A stretch of DNA of 64,000 nt, from assembly GCA_030340625.1 (NCBI GenBank), contig JAOPHQ010004266.1:372501-436500 (forward strand), written 5' to 3'. Position 1 is the stretch's first letter. The number at the start of each line of letters is the position of its first letter. This stretch comes from Merluccius polli. Taxonomy: Eukaryota; Chordata; Actinopteri; Gadiformes; Merlucciidae. Of the stretch, positions 10,690 to 23,115 are shown one piece after another. The notes under the pieces were generated by a model. It was not told the origin of the DNA, searched no databases, and worked only from the letters and a program-made list of their open reading frames with translations. The translations under genes and the position numbers were made by a program.

Positions 10690-11095
10690 CCCTATAGCCT
10701 TAACCCTAACCGTAACCCTGACCATAACCCTAACCCATTGCGATCGGGGACGGCTATGGCTCCGCTTTGGGCTCCCGCCTCGCACCCCACTTCAGCCATT
10801 GCAGGGTCTGGCAGCCCCGGCTCGCTCCCAAAAGTCTTGGGGGTGGGCGGGTCATGGTTTCCCAGCCTCCATCAAGCCCCAGCCCACCGACACATACAGC
10901 AATAGTGGATGGCTATGGCTCCGCTTTGGGCTCCCGCCTCGCACCCCGCTGTGGCCTTTGCAGGGTCTGGAGTCCTGGGGGTGGGCAGGTCATGGTTTCC
11001 AGACCTCCGTCCCAGCCCACTAACACACACACATAAACCTAACCCTGACCCTAACCCTAATACTTACCCTCAACCTGACCCTAACCCTGATAATG
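10690..11095. repeat. Interstitial telomere-like block with duplicated 150-bp unit
   Basis: Degenerate CCCTAA repeats (TTAACCCTAACC, TGACCCTAACCCTAA) at 10690-10740 and 11036-11095 flank two tandem copies of a roughly 150-bp GC-rich unit starting GGCTATGGCTCCGCTTTGGG at about 10751 and 10909. Both copies share GCAGGGTCTGG and GGGTCATGGTTTCC. This is the layout of subtelomeric DNA, here inside an intron. Confidence 0.8.
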
Positions 11096-12699
11096 TTAAT
11101 CTGTCAAATTTCTATTTTCGGTTAGGCCATAGAAGTCTGAGCTAGTGAAGGAGTTAAATTAAATCAAGCGAACCCCATCATGGGCTGATATTTCAAGTGA
11201 ACTCACCTGTGTCAAATTTACTAAATTTAGTTTGAAAAAGAAAGCATAAGATAGTTCAGTACCAACTATACATTAAAGCATATATAAAGCATATTTTACA
11301 TTTGTGAGTCTGTAGTGATCCCACGTGTTGACTTGTTTATTAAGAACCCTGATAAACAGCCAGTCAGCCAAACTCAATTAATGAGCCAGGAAATTAGTGC
11401 CTTACTCCTTCAATATGTCAAACATATAATCAGACATAGCACTTAATTATACAACTAAATAACGATAACTCAAATCCACATAATGCAAAGATAATTATAC
11501 AAACTGAATATGGGCTAGACTTATATACTTCTCAATAAACAATATGAATCAATATAAAACAATGAAAACAAGTGAATAACTAAACTTACATCCATTGCCT
11601 TCTGAGACCTAACAAAATAATTGACGATGATCGACACCATCAAACATTTCCACCATCATTTAACAGCAACTGGGAAAAGCCAAAGCATTTATGTCACATC
11701 CTGTTTTCTGTTATGTACATTCTGTTTCCTGACATTTACATAATGTACATCCTGTTTCCTGTCAATTTCATCCTGTTTTCTTTTCAAAGCAACATGCTGA
11801 TAAATAGTAAATTAATAGATGACAACATAATAAATTAAATTGCATGTTTTTTAAGCCATTAGAACAGAGTCAGTAACAGAATGAACTCAACACAAACTCC
11901 CTATAATGACAATTTCTTGAGTGTGTGTGTTGACAACCTCCATTACTCCATTACGTTTCTCATTTTGTACTTAATTTAATTCAGATGCAATTTGCCTTTC
12001 TTATGATTATTTCATTATAAATGAAGCAGTGAAGTACGTTTCATTTCATTTGACATCAAAAAAATAAAATATTGTGTTAGACTATGCTAAGACGTTGTAG
12101 TTAATGAATGTGGCTCTCCTGTAGACAATTGGTTTAATTTGACCTCTGCATGACTGCTGATACCTCAATATAATAACAGATATTAAACTCAACTCAATGT
12201 TTCACTCTGTGGTCAGTTTCAGAATAGCCACATAATCAGATGCAACATAATGACAACATAGTCAGAAGTAGTATTATATATAAATACATTTTATAATAAA
12301 AACATATTAAGTACAATACCAAGGAGAGAATTGACTAAAACTACTTTGTTGGACAGATGTGTTCGTCTCTCTCGTGGGAGAAAAAACTAGGGAGAGCAGA
12401 CCTCCACTGCACTGAAATGTATCATTAATATAAATATACTTGAATAAAGTTAGCTGTAGCTAGGTAGTTCATTTGAGATATTGTTATCTGTAATGCAGGC
12501 AATATCATCTGTAATCACATTAAAATAAGAGAAAAGCTCAAACAGTCACAGAGAATCACATCCTTATCGTCTAGTTTGTAAAAACACAAATTGCACAGTA
12601 CAATATGTTAACCAAACTCTCAGGATAATGGAGGCCATTCAGATTTAAGCATTTTTTTAAAAAAAACTAAATAAATCGATACCTAAATGTGTATCTGCC
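11096..12699. other. AT-rich intron stretch
   Basis: No gene recognised. A short array of CATCCTGTTTCCTGT-like units lies at about 11695-11780. Confidence 0.7.
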
Positions 12700-12706
12700 C
12701 TCTAGG

Positions 12707-14109
12707 CAACCCTGTCTCATCAAAATTACGTTCCCAGGGAACTATTCGGCATTCTCAATTACGTTTGTCTGAAAACGTATTTTGTCCGTGATTACGTTTC
12801 ATTGAACGTATCGCAAATACGTTCGTTCTCAGCCTATTTTTTGCCATTTATTTACCTATAGAATTATGTTTTGTTGAAACGTATCCCAGATATGTTAAAT
12901 GTCAACATATATCATATTATTGTCATTAAGGCATATTTCCCTTTCGGGGAACGTTTCATTTAACGTATTTTGTCCCTGATTACGTCTTGAATCTGAATTG
13001 AGCATATTTTTTGTTATTTATTTACCTCTTGGATAATTTACATTGAATTGAAACGTATCCTCAATAGGCTACGTTAAATATCGATAACATTTGTCCGGGG
13101 AGGGGGGGTCCGGTCCAGGTCCGACCCTCCCCGGACCGGACCGGCGGGGGGAGGATGGCCGGTCCAGTGGTGGGCCGGTCCAGGACCCTGAATGCTCCCA
13201 GTCCGACCCAAATAGATGCACCTGCATTTATACATGACGGGCCGCAGCATGGGCCGCTGTATACTACAGTATAAATGTATACTCATGATTATTAACGATA
13301 CAGCAGTGTTGTGTAGTGGCCATCGCTAAGAAATATGTATGCTTCTTTTCCGAGAAATATCGTAATTTCATTGGTTTGTTGCGTCAATTTACACTACAGT
13401 TCCCATGAGTGTCAGCGACCGTTGCTATGGTGACGACGCCAGCTTTTATTAAAATGTTTTATATTGCCGATGGGTGGTTATCGTCAGTGGCTGTATAATG
13501 AAAATCGACCAGCCACAAACGGTACAGGAAACATAATTTGAAGCTTTCTGATTGGCTGAACTGGCCCAGATATGTAAGCCAACACACTGTGAACATAATT
13601 TGTACTTTTTATGTGTACCTTTTAAAGCCAGCACAGTTAGAAATGCAAGCTTTTATATTTAGGATAAGATATATTTTACTGTAAGATGGACATTATTATA
13701 CGTCACGCGCAACACGTACCTGTATACGTTGGTCCAAAGTGCCAAACGTAGAGGGGTTACAATAAAGACCCTTAAATTGTATGACTGTTACATTTTTCTG
13801 CCTATTCTTTTACTATTATTGTCCCACACCACAATGTATGTCCCACAATGTGAACTCCAAACAATTCATGTTCATCCAATTCATGGACAAGCTGGAAACA
13901 CGTCTAAAAACACTTGAAATAGAATATAGGCTATATTTATATTTTTACAACATCAATCTCCCTATAATATGAACAAAATATGATCAGGTTATACTTTCTC
14001 TCTTGAAAACGGGCAAAACGCTAACCCTAACCCGGAAAATGAATTTAAAGAACTACAAACGTTCGGAAAATGCAATACACTGAAGTGTGCGGCGCCATGT
14101 TTTTTGTAG
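12707..14109. repeat. Left arm of the foldback element
   Basis: The outer 370 bp contain 12 ACGT tetramers and two diverged copies of a 188-bp unit (AACGTATTTTGTCC at about 12774 and 12962). A GC-rich GGTCCGG block lies at 13092-13205. About 13205-13625 is absent from the right arm. From 13626 to 14109 the sequence pairs again with 14949-15261 and 15674-15855. Confidence 0.85.
13205..13625. promoter_or_regulatory. Left-arm-only block with promoter-like motifs
   Basis: Contains ACTACAGTTCCCATGA (13393-13408), matching the ZNF143/Staf site ACTACAATTCCC, followed by GTTGCTATGGTGAC (13421-13434), a palindromic RFX X-box. This pairing is typical of vertebrate promoters. Whether it is captured host promoter DNA is inference. 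Confidence 0.45.
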
Positions 14110-14948
14110 TCCTAAAGCCCCTTATGTTACTATGGCAGAGGCCTACTTTCTTTCAAAAGCTCATATCTTGGTCAATTAAAAACAACTGTGGGTAAAAATG
14201 TAACTACACACAGACATACATTCGCATTACCATATTGTTCATCCAGGGCAATCCTGTCAGCCCTGGGGAAGGGAACACAATGGCTATAAATGGTCATATT
14301 AAGTAATATGGAAATATGTATATGAATCATTTAAGGGGTAAATGGGGTCTAAACTGCTCCAAATTGAAAAGCATGACTAAGGATAAGGTCACCATCAATA
14401 TGTTGAACACATTTTGCCACTAAATATCCCTTAAAATATGTTTTAGTGATTTTATCCATCTTGGCTCTATATAGGCTCTGAGAAAGTACACATCAGTAAG
14501 TGCCTTCTCAGTGAGCAGATAAAAATGAAACTTTGTCGTAGGATGACAATGAAGACACCATTGGAAAGGTCTTGATCTGCAGAATACAGATCTGCCACTG
14601 TGGACATTCTGGATGGTTCCTGCTCCTCAGGAATGCCCTTTGAACCTTGAACCTAAGGCTCTTTTAAAGGCTTACAGAAAAGCAACATAATGTGATACAA
14701 ACATGGGGAAAACATTTTTGGAAAGCTCTTGACTTCTTCTATCATGTCCTTTGTGGCCTTTGCCAAACCATTAGGGGGCGCTACTGGGTAAGGTCAAAAC
14801 CAGATTTCACCCAATTAACAATAGTAAAAATGAAATCTGACTAAATAAATGTGCTCCCCGGTCCCTAAAACATATAATACACTTGCGAAGTTCCTTGACA
14901 CATTTTCACATAATAGGGAAAACGTAAACTAAACATTTTAGAACTAGC

Positions 14949-16324
14949 CTACAAAAAAAATGGCGGAAAAAACATGGCGCCGCACACTTGAGTGTATTGC
15001 ATTTTCCGAACGTTTGTAGTTCTTTAAATTCATTTTCCGGGTTAGGGTTAGCGTTTTGCCCGTTTTCAAGAGAGAAAGTATAACCTGATCATATTTTGTT
15101 CATATAATAGGGAGATTGATGTTGTAAAAATATAAATATAGGCTACATTCTATTTCAAGTGTTTTAGACGTGTTTCCAGCTGCTTTGTTTGTCCATGAAT
15201 TGGATAAACATGAATTGTTTGGAGTTCACCTTATGGGACATACATTGTGGTGTGGGACAATAATAGTTTTATTTTTATTTTTTTTATTGTCAACAATATT
15301 ATGACATTATAACATAAACAGTAGTACAGTAAGGACAGTACTTCCGGCTGATAGGTCCTCCCAGGTGGTCACGGCGTCTGTCAGCTGTAGCCCCTAGCAA
15401 CCTGACGTCATTGAAACATGGTGCAGGAATCAGAGAGAGAAAACATAGAGTAACTAACCAATAGGACAAACATCCGATCGTAACTCGTCACTTTGTCAAC
15501 ATTAGTTTCTCCCGCTGCCACGGAATAATGTGTTGATCAGCAAATCAACCTCAGACGTGTAGTGGGCGAGGGTTTGATCCGTCAGACGGAGTGACGTCAC
15601 AAGGGAGTCCTGTGGAATCTGAAAAAGTCACGTGAATCTTGAAAGTCACGTGACTTGGACGCAAAACCATGGGAAAAGAATAGGCAGAAAAATGTAACAG
15701 TCATACAATTTAAGGGCCATTATTGTAACCCCTCTACGTTTGGCACTTTGGATCAACGTCAGGATACGTGTTGCGCGTGACGTATGATAATGTCCATCTT
15801 ACAGTAAAATATATCTTATCCTAAATATAAAAGCTTACATTTCTAACTGTGCTGGACTGGGAATGCTCCCAGTCCAGGGTCGGACCTGGACCGGACCCCC
15901 CCCAGCCCCGGACCGCCCCCCCCCCCGCCCCCGACAAATGTGTTATCGATATTTAACGTAGCCTATTGAGGATACGTTTCAATTCAATGTAAATTATCCA
16001 AGAGGTAAATAAATAACAAAACATATGCTCAATTCAGATTCAAGACGTAATCAGGGACAAAACACGTTAAATGAAACGTTCCCCGAAAGGGAAATATGCC
16101 TTAATGACAATAATATGATATATGTTGACATTTAACATATCTGGGATACGTTTCAACCAAACATAATCCTATAGGTAAATAAATGGCAAAAAAATAGGCT
16201 GAGAACGAACGTATTTGCGATACGTTCAATGAAACGTAATCACGGACAAAATACGTTTTCAGACAAACGTAATTGAGAATGCCGAATAGTTCCCTGGGAA
16301 CGTAATTTTGATGAGACAGGGTTG
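14949..16324. repeat. Right arm of the foldback element
   Basis: Inverted copy of 12707-14109. It carries a block at about 15268-15673 that the left arm lacks, and replaces the left-arm block by a short hairpin (GGACTGGGAATGCTCCCAGT region, about 15855-15877). Confidence 0.85.
15268..15673. promoter_or_regulatory. Right-arm-only block with CRE and E-box sites
   Basis: Contains two CRE palindromes TGACGTCA (15403-15410, 15592-15599) and two CACGTG E-boxes, one in GTCACGTGAC (15646-15655). At its left edge the minus strand ends in an A-rich tail (CAATAAAAAAAATAAAAATA), as a retroposed sequence might. No target duplication is visible. Confidence 0.45.
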
Positions 16325-16331
16325 CTCTAGG

Positions 16332-16594
16332 GGGTTGCGCACCATTTGTGTCTGCACTAGTTGTTTAAATGTGTAGTTTGTTTCACTTAGTCCAAAGTTT
16401 GATAATCATTGTATATATAATGAACTTATTGTATTTAAATGCATTGCATTTAAATACATTTCATAATGTAATAATGAATCCATCAATACAAATGCAATCG
16501 TTTGAAGCCCACTTATATTTTATAAATGTAATGAAATGGTTGGACCTATACACATTAAATAATATCGCTATCATCATCATCATCATCATCATCA

Positions 16595-16637
<43 letters not shown>

Positions 16638-16750
16638 ATCATTTACCAGACAGGCTCATGTGAATAAGACCAATGTCATTTCATACCCAGCTGCACCCGT
16701 TTCATGTGTTCTACCACTGTGACCACACACACACACGCACACGCACACAC

Positions 16751-16811
<61 letters not shown>

Positions 16812-18575
16812 TTTAGTGTAAATCATCACCCTTTGCAAGAGAAATGGTAATGCTCAGAAAACCTGCTCCCTTCCCGAAATCTCAATTTTGACTCTACCTC
16901 CTCTACTGCCATGACAAGGTCAGGCAGGCAGCAGGAATTCGTTTCACCCCCCAATCTTAAGATTACATTCGCCACGCCCCCCCCCCCCCTCCTCCCACCC
17001 CAGTCTAAGCCCTCCCTTCTCTCTCTGTCTCTCTCTCTCTCTGTCTCTCTCTCTCTCTCTCTCTTTTTCCTTTTCCTAGACCCTCCAACCATCTATTCCC
17101 CCCCCCCCCCCATGGTCCCAACCCCAAAACTCTGCCAGCTTGGCTCTCCACTGTGCAGTAACGAGCCAAGACCCGCTTACAGTGTGGGAGATAATGTTAC
17201 AGTGTGGGAGATAATGTTCACGGATTAAGAGGGAAGAGAAAGAACCCCCATCGCCCCCCCTCCCTCTCTCCCCTCCCTCCCACCCCCTGAAGCCTCTCCT
17301 TTCCAAACGGGACCCTGGCTGGCAGCGAAGCGCCATGAATGTATGAATGAGTGTGAATGAATGAACAAACGGATGAGCGAGGGAGTGCGTCCGGGGCCAG
17401 GCAGGGACAAGACTCTCTGGGTCTTGTTGTCATGTCAAACGGTGGGAGCGTGATGGTGGAGGGAAGGGAAATAAAGTCATGTGATCTCCCCTCCAACCTT
17501 GTGTATCGCTGTCACAGTCCAGCCACAGAGAGAGGAGTCAGGGGTGCTGCTGGGAAGCTCTGCACGCTGGCCTGTGGAGGCTTTGCAGCTATAGCTTAAC
17601 CACTAGCAAGCGAGCCATAAAGCCGTGCCAATTACCGCCTCACTTTACCGTCCACAATTTGCACACACATGTACTTATGAATATACTTTTGAAAATGCAT
17701 GTTTTCTCATTTTTTGGGGGGTATTTTGATGATCTTCATGTGCATTAAAGGAGAGAAATAAACCCTTGCAGGGCAGCATTATTGTCACACTATTAGGTGT
17801 AGCTCATTAGCATATGTGTGGTATGCATTTGTCGTCGCTTTAATTTTGCCACCCATAAATTAAACAGATTTTCTCGCGTGACATTTTAAAAGTGTACTCA
17901 ACATTTTTATAGCCTCTGGCAATGACAGGAATTATGACCTACTGTATTTAACATGTTTATTTTTCCCATTGGACTACATCACAACAACAAGCAAGAAAAC
18001 CTTTTAGCTTTGGTTAAAACTGTGGTCGTGCAAATCCTTTTTTCATTCAGTGTCCATGCCAATGGTCTTCCTCACGTTGAGAAGAACCTTACATAAATAA
18101 AATGGGTTTCGAATTTGCACATCTATGTCATCAAGGGTGGCCAAGCCATAAAAGCCAAGTTTGACACAATGATCATTTCACTCTAAATGGTTTCTCCGTA
18201 ATGAAGAACATCGACGGGGGAGCTTCCCTTTGTCGTTGCATTGCAAACGGCTGCTTTACACATCCCCGTCTTTCAGATGGTTTTTTAAACCATGCTTTTT
18301 TTTCCTTCTTTATGTCACCGGGAGAAAAGTGTTTCCATGAGTGTCCACATGTCAACAGAACAGCATGGTGCTTTTTGCATCATGTGGTATAGGCCTTTTA
18401 CCATGGTGACGGATGTTTAACCACCACCAACTCCTGTCCGTCAGATGGAGATGTCAATGACATTGCACATTCACAGCCACTTCTGTCATTTGCTGTGGCA
18501 CCGTTACAACACCCTCAGTAAATGCAGCGCAGCATTCAGTGAATGTAAAAATATTCTTGCTTATGTGCATGCGTG

Positions 18576-18613
<38 letters not shown>

Positions 18614-19439
18614 GGGGGTTATCATAAAACTTCACATCTGAATATGGTGACAAACAACATTGTAAAAGAGACATATTCCTGTAATGCTAAACCTTAGAGA
18701 CCTAATATTTGTGCTTCCACACACAACAGCTATTTTTTACTTCATACACAATTTGCAACACTCAACACAAAAAAAATAAATCAAGATGTTTTTCCACCTC
18801 ACAACAAACTTTGATTTGACTACCTTGTGAGCCCAGACTAAGTCTTAATATGATCCCACTTGTCAAGTCATTTGCAGTGTACCGAGACAGACAATCAATT
18901 CTGTAATTGTATCGCTAGATATCTACGCGGTATCACATCGATTAGGTTAATCAATTAGGTAATTTAAGATAAACATATATTACTGTGGCTGTTGGTGGTA
19001 AGAGCTGAAGGCAGTGAATCTGTGGGTGAACCGCAGACCGGTAATAGGTGAGCTTTCAGCGGCAATCATTTTACATGGGGAGTCACACAACATTGGACAC
19101 AGAAACAATAGTGGTCAATGTGAGAGTTTACAAGAAAGTGTTTCTAATCACCTCATTGCCTTCACATTGTCGCTAAACTATGCATTTATTCATATTAACA
19201 TTATTTATAATGTAAAATAATAACTAGGCATAGCAATGCCAACTTAGAGGTGCTACAATTGTTTAGCACTTAAGAATTTAGATGCATTGTTTTACTCAAC
19301 ATAAATTAATACATTAGCATCAACAGTTGGGATTTTCCATATGGTCATTCCAAATATCTAAATGGATGATGATGATGTTGTCAGCGATGAGAAGTTATAT
19401 CATGCTGACCAGAGGATCCACAATACAGAAAACAATATG
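16332..19439. other. Intron stretch with several microsatellites
   Basis: (ATC)n then (TTA)n at 16569-16636, (CA)n at 16724-16806, C runs and (CT)n at 16978-17063, a C run at 17098-17111, (GT)n at 18573-18610. No gene recognised. About 17750-17900 (TAGCTCATTAGCATATG, CATAAATTAAACAG) looks unusually motif-rich for homeodomain/POU-type sites and could be a conserved non-coding element, but this needs alignment. Confidence 0.7.
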
Positions 19440-20562
19440 ATAAAGGAACTATATGTAGGATTGCGACCTCTCTGGCCAAAACTGTTATTGCAACCACGTT
19501 GTAAATACTGTACAGCGTGGTACTCCCTCCCCCTCCCCCCCCAGAGTAGCGGTTGCCAGATTCCCCGTTCCCGGATTACTCAACACAACACTGCGTCTAC
19601 TAGAAGGCGCAACCATGACAAGTGTTTTACATACTGTTCTTTGCTTTTATTTAGGTAAAGAACATAGAATTGCCTCTGTGTATGAAGTGTGCTATACAAA
19701 TACACTTGCCTTGCATAGATCCCTGATAATATTGACCAACTGCATCACCGTCACCGGGGCTTCATAGTAATGTGTCCGAATAGAGCAGCCCTCTCGGACA
19801 CACACACATGCTGTTACCGCTGTTTTATTAGCATCCACACTTCCAGACCATCACCGGGGCTTCATAGTAATGTGTCCGAATAGAGCAGCCCCCAACGGAC
19901 ACACACGCCAGCTCTGACCGCTGTTTTATTATCATCCACACTGCAGTCGGTGTGCAGTAAATGGCACCCTCAATGGTGTGAAATCCTTACATACAGTCAT
20001 TGAGCAAACGATACTGACTTCGTGAAAACGCCCATGAGGCAACGATGCAATGATTCGCTTCAATCATGTTTTTCTAGCAAAAACTGAATAATGGCGATAA
20101 GCCAAATATAATTCTAAAGATATACTGCAATAGCTCACTCCAGTGGAAACATGGACCATTTTCATTACCCAACTAAAATATATTTGGTAGGCTAATAGTG
20201 CAATGTAAACATGTTCATGAATGCATTTAGTAACGTCAGACATTTCTGACCCGAAACATTTGTAGCTTCCTTATACAGTAAATGGCTGCAGCTCAGCCTA
20301 TCTGGCAACCCGGATGGCGACACAGTACTGACTTCGCGATTGGATGCTAGGCAGAAGGTGGCGCAACAGACCAAAACACAAAATGAAAACAAAACAGTTT
20401 TCCTGGTACAGAAATATTGCGTTTGAAATTAAATATTCTGGCTGGACTACTATTATGTCTGACATAAATACTTGAAATTAACATGATTCCTCAATGTCTA
20501 TTGACATATTAGGGTCATTTTATGATTACTTTGAGTACATTTCTTACATATAGCTCCTTTAA
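19440..20562. mobile_element. Kolobok-like MITE (TTAA-associated)
   Basis: Left end TAAAGGAACTATATGTAGGA and right end complement TTAAAGGAGCTATATGTAAG form inverted repeats. The right end abuts TTAA; the left reads ATAA, one change from it. It carries a tandem duplication of a 100-bp unit at 19751-19944. No coding frame. Confidence 0.6.
19751..19944. repeat. Two tandem 100-bp units
   Basis: TCACCGGGGCTTCATAGTAA begins both copies (19751, 19851), continuing through TGTGTCCGAATAGAGCAGCC and ending in CGCTGTTTTATTA. It is an internal duplication of the surrounding MITE. Confidence 0.9.
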
Positions 20563-20682
20563 CATTCAGCATAATGACTAAAAATCATTCTAGCACATGG
20601 AAAACTGTTAACAACAAATTAATGAAATATGAGGAAAATAAACCTATTTAAGATACATTTTCCAATGCACACATATTTCTTT

Positions 20683-20880
20683 ATTGAAGAAGAAGAGAAC
20701 TTTTTTGATCTCCATGCAGAAATTCCTCTCTGCATTTGACCCATCCTAGGAGCTAGGAGCAGTGGGCTGCCACAGTGTAGTGTCTGGGAACCAACTGCAA
20801 TTGTAGTGCCCTTGCCTTGGTAATGGGCAGCAGGAGTGTTAACTTGCATGTTGTGGCCAATAAGCCCTATGTATGCCATA
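20683..20880 (-). mobile_element. LINE/SINE 3' tail
   Basis: On the minus strand the sequence GGCAGCCCACTGCTCCTAG, then AGGATGGGTCAAATGCAGAG, then an ATCAAAAAAGTTCTCTTCTT end matches my recall of the 3' end shared by many fish non-LTR elements. It is a 5'-truncated copy with no protein part. Confidence 0.55.
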
Positions 20881-22768
20881 TGTATGTTTTAAAGACAGTG
20901 AACCACCCAAAGCTATGGCACACAAGAACACCCAAGATGGAGCCTACCCCCACCCTACTGTCTGCTATCACCACTCACCCATCATCGTCTTCTTATCTCT
21001 TCTTCTTCTTCGTCTTTCATTCTCCCTCTTTTTGTCTCTTTTTCCAATTAGGCCTCAGTTGAATCATTGCCCAACCACCCCACACACACACACATCCATG
21101 ACAACAAAGCCTTCTGCTCGCTATAGGCTCGCTATCTGCGGTCGATTTCTGTATATGCAGAACAATAGCGGGCAGGCCTGACTCTTAGCACTCGTAGCAC
21201 TGGAGAAGAATAATGGTGGGGGGATGAATGGGGAAAAGGAGCCGGGGTCATGAATCACTTAAAACACGGTATGGCCGCATGCATTAACGATTACTCATCG
21301 CTGCCCACACCCTCACCCTATACAGAGATTTAAAAAAATAAAAAAACAAGACCAGCAGTCTGTGGCCACTGATAGGGGAGGCTGGGTGGGTGGGGGGGGG
21401 GGGGTTGTTTGAATACTCAAACAACTACTTCAACACTCGAACAAAAGCAGATGCTAATCAGTTCGACATCCCTTTGGCCTAATGAAGTTTCCCATAAAAC
21501 TGTCATTAGGTTGAGGAAGGGTGAGGGTGGAGCAGAAGCAGGTGTGGGAGGGGATTTGAGGAGGGAAAATGAAAAAAAAAGACTTGGGTCTTTAATGCAC
21601 ATCATTATCTGCAGCTCATCCCAGCCCTGCATTATCAAAATACACTGAATCATCACATCTCATAATGACCGCGGCGGTGCCTTTCATTTCTCATTTGAAA
21701 TGCTTATCATCAGCGTCAATTAAAAGCTGCCCTGACGCTCAGGAGAAAAGCGAGGGGCCTGCGTAAATGGCCTCGTATTGTTGATTTGTAGATTTTGCAT
21801 GGTGCGTTTCATAAAAAGGCGCAGCAGTGAAAAAAAAGCTCTGGCACAAAATATGAATCAGCAGCATAACAAAGTAAATGTGTTTGAATGTGTCTGAGTA
21901 AGAAAATTAAATAAAATACAAAAATGCTGATTTTTACGTTAATTGCAGGCATGTCAAATTTTGCTACCCTGTTATTGTTTTCTTCTGACGTACTGTCATT
22001 GAGAATGTCCCATTCTCCAAAATATAACCTTTTATGGCCTCCTGTCAAACCCTCTGTACCAGCCTGAGAACAAGCCATCGATTCACACACACTCTTCCTC
22101 TGTCTGTAATCAATCAAAAGATTTAAGAACAAAGAACAATCAATATTTTTCTGTGAAAACAAGATGCTTTTTCGCTGTTCTCCGCCGTCAAAACGCTGCT
22201 TTCTGAAATTTGACAGAGATAGTGTGGCACCATGTAGTTGAAAGCCTTCCTTTTTTTGGCAAATGATTTACTGGAACAAATACATCCTCTGTTGTTTGAT
22301 TACTAGAGATTATCCCTAGGGTTTTTACATTTGGGATTAATGGCTCAATCTCATTTGAGCATGTGATCATATGGCAGTTACTGTTGTACCGTCGTCTCTC
22401 CAATGGATTACACACTGCCTGACAACGCATGACAACAAGTCAACAGTATTTTTCATGGGCTGCATTCATTCCAATTGTGGCAAGCAAAGTGTTGTCACTT
22501 TCATGCAGTGTTCCTTTTTCTAAGAAAGTTGGTGTCCGGACAGGATGTTTTAGCTTGTCTTCCCACCAGGAATTGTTTACTAGTGCTGACCAAGTTTGTG
22601 TTCGCCTGAAACAAATATGAAGTGCAAGAACGTGAAACGCCCCGTTCACCCAGATTTGAGCTCATCTGCTATCAGACTTTAGATTATAGATCTGATTAGT
22701 GAGACTACCTCAACACAACCTCTCGGACAACTTAATTATAATATCAAAATAACATTTAATCAAATGAC

Positions 22769-22805
<37 letters not shown>

Positions 22806-23115
22806 TGACATTTGAATCAGATTAGGATTTTTTTGGAATGCTATCAAACCCCTAACTTTATTATTCAAACTCTATACTGTGTCATTACCAGTGAACCTAT
22901 ATGGAGTGAATAGTAAATAATGGTTGAATATATAATGAATAATGGTTGATAAACCCCCCAAACCCACACAGTGGTTTCTCCCAGGACTCTGACTCCCATC
23001 TCTACTCTCATTGCGCAGGATGTTCTTTTTCTTTTAGTTAGTTAGACCGGACAGTAACATACATAAAGAACAACACACCAGCAAACAATAGTGTCAGGCA
23101 AAGACAACGTAACAA
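20881..23115. other. Intron stretch, mostly unrecognised
   Basis: G run at 21390-21403, (AAT)n at 22767-22803. About 21655-21790 (TCATTTGAAATGCTTATCAT, CGTCAATTAAAAGCTGCCC) is a candidate conserved non-coding element by composition only. The part next to 23116 (23040-23115) may be the 3' continuation of the LINE at 24290-24600, cut off by the MITE between them. Confidence 0.6.

Larger units (their letters stand above)
12707..16324. mobile_element. 3.6-kb foldback element with 1.4-kb inverted arms
   Basis: Left arm 12707-14109 and right arm 14949-16324 are near-identical inverted copies apart from two arm-specific blocks. The ends read CAACCCTGTCTCATCAAAAT and its complement. The element is flanked by the 7-bp direct repeat CTCTAGG (12700-12706 and 16325-16331). 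The 840-bp centre has no transposase-like frame, so it is non-autonomous. Very long inverted arms with a duplication of this size range suggest a foldback or Mutator-like (MULE) element; the superfamily is not proven. Arms are rich in ACGT motifs, and CpGs survive in both, suggesting recent insertion or arm-to-arm conversion. Confidence 0.85.
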
